From NCBI GenBank assembly GCA_937894465.1, contig CALCRE010000099.1, forward strand, positions 1 to 24,707: 24,707 bases of DNA. The letters are read 5' to 3'. The position numbers and the translations under genes are program-made. The first letter of the stretch is position 1. Every line of letters starts with the position of its first letter. Shown here one piece after another: positions 1 to 7,840 of this stretch. The notes below the pieces were generated by a model. That model did no database searches. It was given only the letters and a program-made list of their open reading frames with translations, and was not told the DNA's origin. This DNA comes from an uncultured Clostridia bacterium (GTDB lineage: Bacteria; Bacillota; Clostridia; JAAYHZ01).

Positions 1-36
1 CTCATGATGCTCCTATTATAACTTATTTTTTAGATT

Positions 37-336
37 TTGTGTCTCACACCATGGGTTCATTATACTTCGCCATGCCAAGCAATTACTGATTTACTTGAAT
101 CTATTGCTCTACAAGAAGCAGGATTAGCTCATATCATTAATGCTGAAGGTGAGAAAATTCAAGCTGCCATCGGAATAGGAGGAGTTTCCATTGCTGATTT
201 AATAAATATCAATCAATCTGTATCAGATACTCTGACAAAAGTTATTAAGTTAGAAATGGTGCTTGAGTTTAAACTGGAGGAAATCGGTAGATTAAATTGC
301 CCTAGTTGTCCTCCATGCCCTAGTACTCCTGCATAA
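37..336 (+). pseudogene. Truncated paralogue of the Cys-rich protein at 447-1166
   Basis: The open frame encodes 99 residues from a TTG that has no recognisable ribosome site, with in-frame stops just upstream (TAG at 31-33, TAA at 19-21). From about residue 13 (CQAITDLLES) to the end it closely matches the last ~85 residues of the neighbouring gene, including the IINAEGEKIQ block, a helical stretch and a final run of CPxC-type cysteines. The N-terminal domain of the neighbour is missing and the first 12 residues look like junk. I read it as a 3' fragment of a tandem paralogue that lost its 5' part. A functional short protein is possible but lacks a convincing start. Many third-position differences from its partner indicate an old duplication, not a recent copy. 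Confidence 0.6.
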
Positions 337-347
337 AAATCAATATT

Positions 348-382
348 AAAAGAGGATATGGCAGGTTTGCATATCCTCTTTT
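348..382 (+). terminator. Rho-independent terminator after the truncated paralogue
   Basis: A perfect 13-bp inverted repeat (348-360 with 370-382) encloses a 9-nt loop and ends in TTTT. It is A-rich on the left arm, so it could work on both strands. Confidence 0.75.
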
Positions 383-446
383 ATAACAGAATGAGATTCA
401 TCGTAGAACAAAGTGCCATTGGAATATTAAAAAGGAGGTGAAATCA

Positions 447-1166
447 ATGACAGATTGTCCTCAGAGCGTTTCATTTTTAGTTCCTGAAATCAACCCTACT
501 GCAAATTATACTATTACTTTTCAAGGTATAACAGTAGAAGAGTGTAATTCTAGCTGGTGTTATAGTGTTTCAGTTGTAGGAAACCCCGGCTTAAGCCATT
601 GGGTACTTGGCGTTTTTGAATTGTGTCCTGAACTTCTCACAGAAAAGCTGCTTTCAGTTACAAGAAACGGAGTTGAATTAGAAGAAGGAACAGGCTATGA
701 ACCGGGTACTTCTGATGGAGTTTTCGGGATTAAGTTTGAAGTGGGTTTAGAAGCAGAGGAGAGTCTGGTCACTTATTGCATAACCTTAGAAGGCGTCTAT
801 GAGAAAACTTCGGTTGACGTAGCTGTTAAAGGCGGACGTACGCCTGCACAAAAAAAAGAGGATGCTTTATGTGGGCCTTCCTGCGAAGTCGTAGAAATGT
901 GTTCTACGTGTCAAGCAGCTACTGATTTACTTGAGTCTATAGCACTTCAGGAAGCGGGTCTTGCTCATATTATTAACGCTGAAGGCGAGAAGATACAGGC
1001 GGCTCTTTCAATAGAAAATGTTTCTATTGCCGATTTGGTAGCAATAAATCAATCGGTAGCCGATATACTGACTAAAATTACTAAACTGGAAATGATGCTT
1101 GAATTTAAACTGGAGGAAATTAATAGATTAGATTGTCCGGATTGCCCTAATTGTCCAAGCATATAA
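447..1166 (+). CDS. Cys-rich two-domain protein, possible spore-surface or exported structural protein
   Basis: The 239-residue protein starts at ATG 447, six bases after the strong site AAAGGAGGTG; an upstream GTG at 438 lies inside that site and is rejected. Residues ~1-135 form a beta-rich domain with a SHWVLGVFELC motif near 50-60 and a TSVDVAVKGG end. Then come two cysteine pairs (C142/C146, C152/C155), a helical segment with LLESIALQEAGLAHIINAEG (161-180), a likely coiled coil (~192-228) and a tail CPDCPNC (C230, C233, C236). Twelve cysteines suggest disulfide cross-linking or metal binding. There is no signal peptide or membrane segment, which fits proteins assembled on the spore from the mother cell. 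I recall this architecture from uncharacterised, sometimes collagen-like, proteins of spore-forming Firmicutes; the spore role is inference. The C-terminal module is repeated in the fragment at 37-336. Confidence 0.75.
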   Translation: MTDCPQSVSFLVPEINPTANYTITFQGITVEECNSSWCYSVSVVGNPGLSHWVLGVFELCPELLTEKLLSVTRNGVELEEGTGYEPGTSDGVFGIKFEVGLEAEESLVTYCITLEGVYEKTSVDVAVKGGRTPAQKKEDALCGPSCEVVEMCSTCQAATDLLESIALQEAGLAHIINAEGEKIQAALSIENVSIADLVAINQSVADILTKITKLEMMLEFKLEEINRLDCPDCPNCPSI

Positions 1167-1219
1167 ATTAATATTTATTGGACATGGCTATTCTACCGGA
1201 GTCAAACACAAAATAAAAA

Positions 1220-1264
1220 AGGGCACCCTGCGTTCAAAATTCTGTAGAGTGCCTGTGTGTTTTT
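1220..1264 (+). terminator. Terminator after the Cys-rich gene
   Basis: GGCACCCT (1222-1229) pairs with AGAGTGCC (1246-1253) with one mismatch, followed by TGTGTGTTTTT. It lies 55 bases after the stop codon and its T-run overlaps the end of the recombinase remnant on the other strand. Confidence 0.6.
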
Positions 1265-1454
1265 AACTTATTCTTCTAACTACCGTCACGCCGGTTTTGA
1301 ATTCCACTTTGCATTTATCCTAGTAAATAGCAAAATTTTCAATCGGCCTTCTGACCAACTGCTCATCATATTAGGTAATTCGCATAATGCGGTGAGCTGC
1401 TCCTTCCCATTTATCAAATGATTCGTAAAGAGCAGCAAAGTTATCAACACATAA
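1263..1454 (-). pseudogene. Decayed C-terminus of a large serine recombinase
   Basis: Translated on the minus strand this reads ...AAHRIMRIT, stop, YDEQLVRRPIENFAIY, stop, DKCKVEFKTGVTVVRRIS, stop. The pattern YDEQLVRRxIE...VY(E)DK..VEFK(T/S)GV is the characteristic C-terminal end of large serine recombinases (resolvase/TnpX-type) of Firmicutes transposons and prophages. Both internal stops, TAA at 1371-1373 and TAG at 1320-1322, replace codons where the family commonly has Glu (GAA/GAG), so each is one substitution away. Everything upstream, including the catalytic resolvase domain, is gone; the frame runs into the hairpin at 1453-1500. It is a relic of a mobile element once inserted downstream of acpP. 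The family identification is from remembered motif similarity. Confidence 0.7.
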
Positions 1455-1500
1455 AGAAAGACTGCACTAAGGGTTTTATCCTTCGGTGCAGTCCTTCTTT
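1453..1500. terminator. Strong imperfect stem-loop, probable bidirectional terminator
   Basis: GACTGCAC (1460-1467) pairs perfectly with GTGCAGTC (1486-1493). The stem extends outward (AAAGAA with TTCTTT, one mismatch) and inward (AAGG with CCTT). Runs of T follow on the plus strand and of A precede it, so it can terminate in either direction. It separates the recombinase relic from the acpP end. Confidence 0.65.
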
Positions 1501-1594
1501 TCGATTCTCCACTTAAAAAGAGTCGGTAAAAAATTTAATTTTTTTCGTAAATCCCTATGTTTAATTGTCTTTTAGGGACCTACATTTTGATGTT

Positions 1595-1831
1595 TTATAT
1601 AACACCCTTAATGTAATCAACCGCATTTCCGACGGTTGCAATTTTCTCCGCACTGTTGTCGGGTATCTCTATGTCGAATTCTTCTTCAAGAGCCATGATC
1701 AGCTCTACGATATCAAGAGAATCAGCGCCCAAGTCATCAATAAACATCGCTTCGGGTACTACTTCACCTTCATCTACACTTAATTGCTCAACAATTATTT
1801 TTTTTACTTTTGCGAAAATTTCGTCAGCCAT
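1595..1831 (-). CDS. acpP: Acyl carrier protein
   Basis: The 78-residue acidic protein is full length for type II fatty-acid-synthase ACP. The DSL motif places the 4'-phosphopantetheine attachment serine at S38 (GADSLDIVEL), with the usual four-helix pattern and a highly acidic helix II that docks FAS enzymes. The site AGGAGG lies 7 bases before the ATG. It is last in the fapR-plsX-fabD-acpP block, 100 bp after fabD, and a possible promoter of its own lies in that gap. In the cytoplasm it carries the acyl chain between FabD, the condensing enzymes and PlsX. The commonly adjacent fabG, fabF and rnc are absent; a recombinase relic follows instead. Confidence 0.96.
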   Translation of the reverse strand: MADEIFAKVKKIIVEQLSVDEGEVVPEAMFIDDLGADSLDIVELIMALEEEFDIEIPDNSAEKIATVGNAVDYIKGVI

Positions 1832-1883
1832 TTTTGCCGCCTCCTAAATAATAAATTATTTCTATATATAACATCATGCATAT

Positions 1884-1913
1884 ACAATAAATCAGTATAT
1901 CCCATGTTGTCAA
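1884..1913 (-). promoter_or_regulatory. Candidate sigma-A promoter for acpP
   Basis: On the minus strand, TTGACA (1908-1913) is followed after 18 bases by TATTGT (1884-1889). It lies in the fabD-acpP gap and would give ACP extra transcription beyond the fap operon, which fits the high demand for this protein. The -10 is imperfect. Confidence 0.4.
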
Positions 1914-1931
1914 CCTCTTTATTAAATTTTA

Positions 1932-2867
1932 TCAAATCCTCAATGCTTCCAATGTTTGATTTAATGTAGCAACATCAGAAATATTATACACCATAACGTT
2001 TCTATTTATTTTTTTAATCAAGCCTTTTAACGTCGTTCCGGGTCCGATTTCAACAAATGTTTCATATCCCTCATGAATCAGTGTCTCTATGGATTGTTGC
2101 CATAAGACGGGATTATAGATCTGTTTGATCAATAGATTCTTTACATTCGTATTGTCGTTGATTACCTTCGCATCCGCATTGGAAATTACCGGTACTTTCA
2201 TATCATGCAATGTAATTTTCTCAAATTCCATAGACATTTTTTCACCGGCACCCACTAGCATAGGAGAATGGAAAGGTGCACTGACATTCAAAAGAAGACT
2301 TTTTTTCGAACCTTTCTTCTCTGTGATTTCCACATATTTTTGTAATGCTTTCATTTCCCCGGAAACGGTAATCTGTCCCGGGCAATTAAAGTTCGAAAAA
2401 TAAATTTGTCCGTATTGGGAAGCTTCCTCAAGGCATGGTTTCAACTCCTCTTCGGACATCCCAACTGCTACAGCCATACCGCCTACACCTTCAGGAACTT
2501 CTTTCTGCATGTATTGCCCTCTTTTTCTGACTAACTTCACTGCGTCTTCAAAATCAAATGTTCCGGACAAAACATGAGCGGTGTATTCGCCTAAACTCAA
2601 ACCTGCACAAATATCCGGTTTTGCTCCTGCATCTAAAAACGGGGTCATACAGATGACGGATGCAATCAACATGGCAGGTTGTGTATTTGCTGTTAATGAT
2701 AGATCGCTTTCCGGGCCCTCGAACATTAATTTTCTCATATCAAAGCTCAATGCATGGTTTGCTTTCTCCAATAATTCGTCCAGCTTTGGAAATTGATCCA
2801 CCATTGATTTGGCCATCCCAACATATTGGGAGCCTTGACCGGGAAAAACAAATGCTAATTTTGACAT
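1932..2867 (-). CDS. fabD: Malonyl-CoA:ACP transacylase
   Basis: FabD moves malonyl from CoA to ACP, supplying the extender unit for fatty-acid elongation. The 311-residue protein begins MSKLAFVFPGQGSQ, has the nucleophile elbow GLSLGE (S91), the substrate-binding R116 and the catalytic H200 in APFHSP, matching the S-R-H spacing of characterised FabD enzymes. I chose ATG 2867 because GGAGG sits 5-6 bases upstream; the in-frame TTG at 2879 overlaps that site. It lies between plsX (52 bp upstream) and acpP. Its substrate malonyl-CoA is also the FapR effector encoded two genes upstream. Confidence 0.96.
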   Translation of the reverse strand: MSKLAFVFPGQGSQYVGMAKSMVDQFPKLDELLEKANHALSFDMRKLMFEGPESDLSLTANTQPAMLIASVICMTPFLDAGAKPDICAGLSLGEYTAHVLSGTFDFEDAVKLVRKRGQYMQKEVPEGVGGMAVAVGMSEEELKPCLEEASQYGQIYFSNFNCPGQITVSGEMKALQKYVEITEKKGSKKSLLLNVSAPFHSPMLVGAGEKMSMEFEKITLHDMKVPVISNADAKVINDNTNVKNLLIKQIYNPVLWQQSIETLIHEGYETFVEIGPGTTLKGLIKKINRNVMVYNISDVATLNQTLEALRI

Positions 2868-2919
2868 CGATACCTCCAATTGGTTTAAAGAATGATAAAT
2901 TTATCAGTATATAAAGATT

Positions 2920-3918
2920 TTACGATTCATCAAATTCATTTTGTATTCTCGACACAATTTTTTTATTAATCAATCTGTCTGCTTTTATGATGACGTTTTT
3001 AAAGGTTTTATGAATAGAGCTTCCATGGCTTTTAATGACCAATTCATTGATCCCCAAGACAGGAGCACCTCCATGAATATCCGGATCAACGGATCTTTTT
3101 AATTCCTTCAGATCCTTTTTCACCATTAAATAGGATGCTTTAGTCATTATGTTTTTTGTAAACGCATTGTTTAAAAACCGGAAGAACAAATCCCCGCAGC
3201 TTTCGTAAAACTTCAAAATGGCATTACCGGTAAAGCCATTAGTGGCCACCACATCCGCCCCGGATAATATTTCACTTCCTTCAGCGTTCCCTAAGAAATT
3301 AAGATCGGTATTTTTTAAAATTTGAAAAGCTTCTTTAACATCCTCGTTTCCTTTGGCTTCCTCGCTTCCGATGTTTAACAGCTTGACACTAGGCTCTTTG
3401 ATGTCGTATAAAGCATTCATATAGATACTGCCGAATTTTGCAAACTGCACATAGTTTTCTGTTCTGCAATTGGTGTTTAATCCTGCATCGATCAACAAGG
3501 TTTTTCCGTTGGGAGATGGCAACACCGCGCCTAGTGCAGGACGCTTTACACCTTTGATTCTACCCACCAACAACATTGCTCCGGTTAACATGGCACCGCT
3601 GTTACCTGCTGAAATCATCGCATCGGCTTCTTTACCTTTGAGCATATTGAAACACCTTACTAAAGATGAATCCGGTTTGCTTTTTATGGCTGACACCGGA
3701 GATTCGTTATTGGTAATCACCTCACCTGCATGGACAATCTCAATCAATTTGCGATTATATCCTTTTTCTTTTATATATTCTTCAATACGATCCTTTTGAC
3801 CGACTAATATCAATTGAATGTCCTTGACTTCATTTAACGCTTGATAACAACCATCCACCACAGCATATGGAGCGTTATCTCCTCCCATGGCATCGATAAT
3901 GATACTATTTCTCTTCAT
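2920..3918 (-). CDS. plsX: Phosphate acyltransferase PlsX
   Basis: PlsX converts acyl-ACP to acyl-phosphate, the donor used by PlsY to acylate glycerol-3-phosphate; it is a peripheral membrane enzyme. The 332-residue protein begins MKRNSIIIDAMGGDNAP, the family hallmark, and contains SAGNSGAML and GFTGNAILK. The start is ATG 3918, with AGGAG 7 bases upstream, which makes plsX overlap the 3' end of fapR by 14 bp; a longer frame from 3951 would add 11 unlikely residues. The overlap implies translational coupling with fapR, the arrangement also seen in Bacillus. Confidence 0.95.
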   Translation of the reverse strand: MKRNSIIIDAMGGDNAPYAVVDGCYQALNEVKDIQLILVGQKDRIEEYIKEKGYNRKLIEIVHAGEVITNNESPVSAIKSKPDSSLVRCFNMLKGKEADAMISAGNSGAMLTGAMLLVGRIKGVKRPALGAVLPSPNGKTLLIDAGLNTNCRTENYVQFAKFGSIYMNALYDIKEPSVKLLNIGSEEAKGNEDVKEAFQILKNTDLNFLGNAEGSEILSGADVVATNGFTGNAILKFYESCGDLFFRFLNNAFTKNIMTKASYLMVKKDLKELKRSVDPDIHGGAPVLGINELVIKSHGSSIHKTFKNVIIKADRLINKKIVSRIQNEFDES

Positions 3919-4507
3919 TAAGTACTCCTGATCCTTGACGATTTTCACCACTTATGGCGACTAATATAAATTTACTCTTGAATACCATCTTATTATTATT
4001 AAAAATCTTCACCCACACAATAAAATTTTTTTCCATCATACGGCGAACTTCGGCTTTTGCCACTAAACGGCTGTTGCTTTTGACCGGTGTGCTGTACTTG
4101 ATATTGGCAACTCCCACCAAGGCGGCTTCGGCATCTATAATGGCGATGGCCAAAGATTCAGCTAATGCATATATGAACTGGCCTCGCACAACATTTGTGT
4201 TTTCAAAAAGCATATCTTTCGAGGTTTCCAGGATGGATATCCCACTTTCGTTGAGTTTAATATCTACAAGCTCTCCTACGATATCCTTGCTTCCTAGTGT
4301 CCTTACCTTGGCAAAGTTGTTATTGGCTACATTACGCACTCGTTCGCGCAATTCCGGAATTCCCAGCTCCAATCGATCCAATCGAATGGTTGGAACACTG
4401 ATACAAAAAAAATCCGCCAGCTCTTCATCCGTTAAAAACGGGTCGGATGTTAATTTTTCCACCAGCTCTTCCTGTCTGATTTTTTTTGGCATATTCTTTT
4501 TTGCCAT
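3905..4507 (-). CDS. fapR: Malonyl-CoA-responsive transcription factor FapR
   Basis: FapR represses fatty-acid and phospholipid synthesis genes and releases DNA when malonyl-CoA rises. The 200-residue protein has an N-terminal helix-turn-helix (about 14-50; DEELADFFCISVPTIRLDRLELGI) followed by a hotdog-fold effector domain (about 75-190). LFENTNVVRGQFIYALAES is typical of the malonyl-CoA-binding helix. It starts at ATG 4507, 8 bases after GGGAG. It leads the operon with plsX, fabD and probably acpP, and a promoter with a candidate FapR site lies just upstream, suggesting autoregulation. The C-terminal ~10 residues are extra and are encoded over the plsX start. Confidence 0.93.
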   Translation of the reverse strand: MAKKNMPKKIRQEELVEKLTSDPFLTDEELADFFCISVPTIRLDRLELGIPELRERVRNVANNNFAKVRTLGSKDIVGELVDIKLNESGISILETSKDMLFENTNVVRGQFIYALAESLAIAIIDAEAALVGVANIKYSTPVKSNSRLVAKAEVRRMMEKNFIVWVKIFNNNKMVFKSKFILVAISGENRQGSGVLNEEK

Positions 4508-4569
4508 GTTCTTCTCCCTCTTTCGCTCTACTTTCCAAAAAATCTATAACCAGCTACTATGTTCACCCA

Positions 4570-4610
4570 CTAGTATCTTTTAATATATCGAAAAATATAT
4601 AAAAAAACAA
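4570..4610 (-). promoter_or_regulatory. fapR operon promoter with possible FapR operator
   Basis: On the minus strand TTGTTT (4605-4610), a 17-base spacer and TATATT (4582-4587) form a good sigma-A promoter about 75 bases before fapR. At and just after the -10 the plus strand reads CTAGTATCTTTTAAT, which partly resembles my memory of the FapR box (TTAGTACCTAGTCTTAA). The promoter is the firmer part; the operator match is only partial. Confidence 0.5.
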
Positions 4611-4623
4611 GAGTGAATTCGCT

Positions 4624-5172
4624 TTATTCCCCGTGTTTTAAAAACTCCTTGACATAAATGGCACCGGAAATGACGGTAATAATTAAAGCAAGCACCCAAG
4701 CGACTCCGGCAAGACCTTGTATAAAATCCCAGGGGAAAAAGGACATGCAAACAGCGATGATTTGCATCACGGTTTTTGATTTTCCCCATTTGTTAGCTGC
4801 AATGACATAGCCTTCCGAAGCGGCTATTGTTCGGATACCTGTGACGGCGAACTCCCTGGTCAATATGATAAAGCAGATCCAACCGGACAACTCCTCTGTA
4901 GATACCAAAGCGATCATGGCAGCTGCGATCAATAACTTGTCCGCCAAAGGATCTAAAAACTTTCCTGTATTGGTCACCATATTATGTTTTCTTGCAATGT
5001 GTCCGTCCAGCAAATCCGTTAAGGACGCTAAAATGAACAGAACCAAAGCAATGGGTTTTGCCCAATTGATAAAAAACTCGGTTCCGGCAAGTGCCTTCGG
5101 AGGCATTGCAAACAATAAAAAGAAAGGTATCAGTAGAATCCGGGTTAATGTTAGTTTGTTTGCTGTATTCAT
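4624..5172 (-). CDS. pgsA: CDP-diacylglycerol-glycerol-3-phosphate 3-phosphatidyltransferase
   Basis: PgsA makes phosphatidylglycerol phosphate from CDP-diacylglycerol and glycerol-3-phosphate at the membrane, the committed step to phosphatidylglycerol and cardiolipin. The 182-residue protein is full length. It shows the complete CDP-alcohol phosphatidyltransferase signature D53-x2-D56-G57-x2-A60-R61-x8-G70-x3-D74-x3-D78 and several hydrophobic helices. Its ATG overlaps the rimO stop as ATGA (5169-5172), so translation is coupled to rimO, a gene order common in Firmicutes. The next expected genes in many relatives (cinA, recA) are not here; the fap operon follows. Confidence 0.95.
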   Translation of the reverse strand: MNTANKLTLTRILLIPFFLLFAMPPKALAGTEFFINWAKPIALVLFILASLTDLLDGHIARKHNMVTNTGKFLDPLADKLLIAAAMIALVSTEELSGWICFIILTREFAVTGIRTIAASEGYVIAANKWGKSKTVMQIIAVCMSFFPWDFIQGLAGVAWVLALIITVISGAIYVKEFLKHGE

Positions 5173-6503
5173 TGTATAACTTCTCCAATAAAATCGGTTT
5201 GTTGATGATTCAATATTTTTACTTGGACAAAATCCCCGGTGTTCACTTCATCTTCACTGGTAAAGTAAACGATGGTATCAATCTCCGGTGCTTGGAACCA
5301 AGTTCTGCCTTGATAGAATATACCATCATCCGAAACTCCGTCGCATAGCACTGTGAAAGTTTTTCCGATGCTGTTTTTTACTCTCTCGGTCAATTTCAAA
5401 GTCACTGCATTGTACAATTCCTCATGCCTTCTTTGTTTTACATCGTCATCAACTTGATCCGGCATGGATTCGGCCAATGTACCCTCTTGAGGTGAAAACA
5501 TGAATATTCCGGCAAAATCAATCAAATCGCTTTTCACAAATTCCAGCATTTTTTGAAAATGCTCCTCTGTTTCCCCCGGAAACCCGGTGATCATGGATGT
5601 GCGTATATAGATATCCGGGTACATAGCTTTCACCTTTTTAATTTTTTCTGTGATGAAAGCTAAATTCTCTTTTCGATTCATCTTATCCCTGATATCGTCA
5701 CATACATGTTGTATGGGAATGTCCATGTAGCGGGCAACATTCGGATGCTTGTACATGTCAAACAACTCATCGTATAAAAATTCGGGATAGGTATACAAAA
5801 CCCGTACCATAACAGAAGAATCCAATTGAGCGATGGATGACACCAACTCATGAAGCTTTCGGGATTGGTACAGGTCGATTCCATAATTTGCAGTGTCTTG
5901 TGCGATAATAATCAGTTCTTTTTTTCCGGAATCGATCACAGCCTTGCATTCGTCTATAATGTTTTCCTGTTTGCGGCTTTTGTACCCGCCTCGAAGCTTG
6001 GGAATGATACAAAAAGTACAGTTGTTGCTACATCCTTCGGCAATCTTGATATATTCATATGGAAGCCTCGGGTCATAGATTCTTTTATTATTTAAATAAT
6101 CGATGTCGATTTTGTTACCGATGTATGCAGTTTGATCTTTTTCATAAGAATCCTTGATGGCTTTGGATATGTTCAGACAATTGGCAGTATCTACAATGGC
6201 GTCCACCTCCGGCAATTCTTTGAAAACATCCAATCCGTATCTTTTTGAAAGACAACCGGCGACAATGATTTTCTCTGTACCATGTTCCTTCAGTTTACCT
6301 GCCTGAATGATATTTTGAATGGATTCTTCTAAGGCATCGTTGATAAATGCACAAGTATTAATCACAATGATTTGGGCTTCTTCTTCCTGGTCTGTGATCT
6401 CAAAACCGTTTTCAACCAAATCATTTAACATAATCTCCGAATCGACTGTGTTCTTCGGACACCCTAATGTAATAAATGCCACTTTCTTTTTTTCTCGAGT
6501 CAT
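5169..6503 (-). CDS. rimO: Ribosomal protein S12 methylthiotransferase RimO
   Basis: RimO is a radical-SAM enzyme that methylthiolates a conserved aspartate of ribosomal protein S12. The 444-residue protein has the N-terminal UPF0004 domain with three cluster cysteines (C15, C51, C84), the radical-SAM motif GCSNNCTFC (C158, C162, C165) and a C-terminal TRAM domain from about 375. LGCPKNTVDSE and the linker region favour RimO over MiaB. The nearest good ribosome site (AAAGGA) is about 16 bases before the ATG, unusually far, so initiation may be weak. A good promoter lies about 95 bases upstream. It is followed by coupled pgsA. Confidence 0.94.
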   Translation of the reverse strand: MTREKKKVAFITLGCPKNTVDSEIMLNDLVENGFEITDQEEEAQIIVINTCAFINDALEESIQNIIQAGKLKEHGTEKIIVAGCLSKRYGLDVFKELPEVDAIVDTANCLNISKAIKDSYEKDQTAYIGNKIDIDYLNNKRIYDPRLPYEYIKIAEGCSNNCTFCIIPKLRGGYKSRKQENIIDECKAVIDSGKKELIIIAQDTANYGIDLYQSRKLHELVSSIAQLDSSVMVRVLYTYPEFLYDELFDMYKHPNVARYMDIPIQHVCDDIRDKMNRKENLAFITEKIKKVKAMYPDIYIRTSMITGFPGETEEHFQKMLEFVKSDLIDFAGIFMFSPQEGTLAESMPDQVDDDVKQRRHEELYNAVTLKLTERVKNSIGKTFTVLCDGVSDDGIFYQGRTWFQAPEIDTIVYFTSEDEVNTGDFVQVKILNHQQTDFIGEVIQ

Positions 6504-6595
6504 AGACGATCTATATAAATCCTTTCTAATAAGATATATTTCTTAACTAAATATTTTAATTATATTTTATTGATTCTTTCCGTAATTTAACTTTA

Positions 6596-6624
6596 ATAAT
6601 ACATGAATTTATTGAAAATAACAA
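6596..6624 (-). promoter_or_regulatory. Promoter for rimO-pgsA
   Basis: On the minus strand TTGTTA (6619-6624), 17 bases, TATTAT (6596-6601). It lies in the AT-rich 281-bp divergent region between rimO and the LCP gene. Confidence 0.55.
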
Positions 6625-6673
6625 TGTACACATCCAATATTTCTGTGCGGTTTCATTTACCAAGGGTTTTTTC

Positions 6674-6700
6674 TTTACAATCAGCTCTGTTTGATATAAT
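6674..6700 (+). promoter_or_regulatory. Extended -10 promoter for the LCP gene
   Basis: TGATATAAT (6692-6700) is an extended -10 element with a perfect TATAAT. TTTACA (6674-6679) is a -35 match at a short 15-base spacing. The predicted leader is about 80 nt, ending at the site AGAGGTG just before the LCP start. Confidence 0.55.
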
Positions 6701-6784
6701 ATATTGAGGGTCATTGATCTAATAAAGGCATAGCAATGATAAATCATGATCATATAAAATAAACTTTACAATTAGAGGTGTACA

Positions 6785-7786
6785 ATGAATTTAAGCAGAT
6801 TTTTTGTAACTTTGACTATTATATTAGGAGTGTTCTTGTTTTTATTCGGTTCAGGCATTCTTTATTACATAAATAATGTGGAGGATCTACCTGTGTTCTC
6901 CGAAACTCCGGACAATAAAGATCCGGACACCACTACCAAACCGGGAAGTAATCTGGAAGATTTGCTGGATACCAGACAATACCCCGTAAATTTTCTTTTG
7001 TTTGTAGGAGACAGTGATGAGACCAATACAGACTTCATTGCTTTGGTGAACTATAATCCGGATAAAAAAGAGTTTTCCATGCTATCTGTTCCCAGGGACA
7101 CCCGTGTTCCGGGAGTTGCCATAGAATTTCCTAAAGTAAACTCCCTCTATTTTAGACAGAATGGAGCGGAATTAGCGGTGGAATCCGTTTCCACCATGCT
7201 AAAAGCCAATGTGAAATACTATATCTACATTAACCTTGCAACATTCAGGAAAATCATCGATTTACTTGGCGGTGTGGACATCGATGTTCCGGTAGACTTG
7301 GATTATGACGATCCTGTTCAGGACTTGCACATCCACATTTCCAAAGGATCTCATCACATGGACGGGAAAATGGCGGAAGAATATTTACGATTCAGAAAAC
7401 CCAATAACAACCAATGGAATTCCGAATTGCGTAAATACTACGATGGATCTGATTTAAGCAGAATCAAGGTTCAACAAGGCTTTCTACGAGAGCTGGTCAA
7501 ACAAAAGTCCAATATTATCGGATTAACGAAAATCAATCAAATACTGGAAACTGTGTTTGACAATATGCAGACGAATGCTGATATGAGTGACTTTTTAAGC
7601 CTTGCGAAAAGCTTACCCACCGTGAGTCTTGACAAAATTAATTTCTTCATGTTACCCGGTTCAGCGGAAGCGAACGATATTTATTACGAAATGAATGAGC
7701 AAAAAACCGGTGAAATCATATCCGAATACTTTTACTCCAAAGGAAATGCGTTCGAAGAAGAGGAAAGCCAGCAAGGCGCAGGCTAA
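6785..7786 (+). CDS. LytR-CpsA-Psr family cell-wall polymer transferase
   Basis: LCP proteins transfer undecaprenyl-linked glycopolymers such as teichoic acid or capsule to peptidoglycan outside the membrane. The 333-residue protein has one N-terminal membrane helix (about 6-29), a low-complexity Pro/Thr/Asp linker (36-58), then the LCP domain. Seen motifs are SVPRDTRV (R104, D105, R107), a central IDLLGGVDIDVP, YLRFRK (R202, R204) and DLSRIKVQQ (D223, R226), which supply the pyrophosphate-lipid-binding arginines and acidic metal ligands. The tail is Glu/Gln rich. It is monocistronic, divergent from rimO, and ends at a strong terminator. Which polymer it attaches cannot be told from sequence. 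Confidence 0.9.
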   Translation: MNLSRFFVTLTIILGVFLFLFGSGILYYINNVEDLPVFSETPDNKDPDTTTKPGSNLEDLLDTRQYPVNFLLFVGDSDETNTDFIALVNYNPDKKEFSMLSVPRDTRVPGVAIEFPKVNSLYFRQNGAELAVESVSTMLKANVKYYIYINLATFRKIIDLLGGVDIDVPVDLDYDDPVQDLHIHISKGSHHMDGKMAEEYLRFRKPNNNQWNSELRKYYDGSDLSRIKVQQGFLRELVKQKSNIIGLTKINQILETVFDNMQTNADMSDFLSLAKSLPTVSLDKINFFMLPGSAEANDIYYEMNEQKTGEIISEYFYSKGNAFEEEESQQGAG

Positions 7787-7811
7787 AAGAAGAAAATAAA
7801 TAAAGAGATGA

Positions 7812-7838
7812 AAACCGACCCGGATCACAGGTCGGTTT
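7812..7838. terminator. Bidirectional terminator between the LCP and HAAS genes
   Basis: Perfect 9-bp stem AAACCGACC / GGTCGGTTT (7812-7820, 7830-7838) with a 9-nt loop, between two convergent genes. Confidence 0.8.
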
Positions 7839-7840
7839 CT

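Noticed and set aside
1573..1578. TCCCTA/TAGGGA inverted repeat as the acpP terminator
   Set aside because: The stem is only 6 bp with a 15-nt loop and no immediate T-run on the minus strand; the hairpin at 1453-1500 is a better terminator.
3470..4583. Long plus-strand frames opposite plsX and fapR
   Set aside because: They are antisense shadows of well-identified genes, without ribosome sites or protein-like composition.
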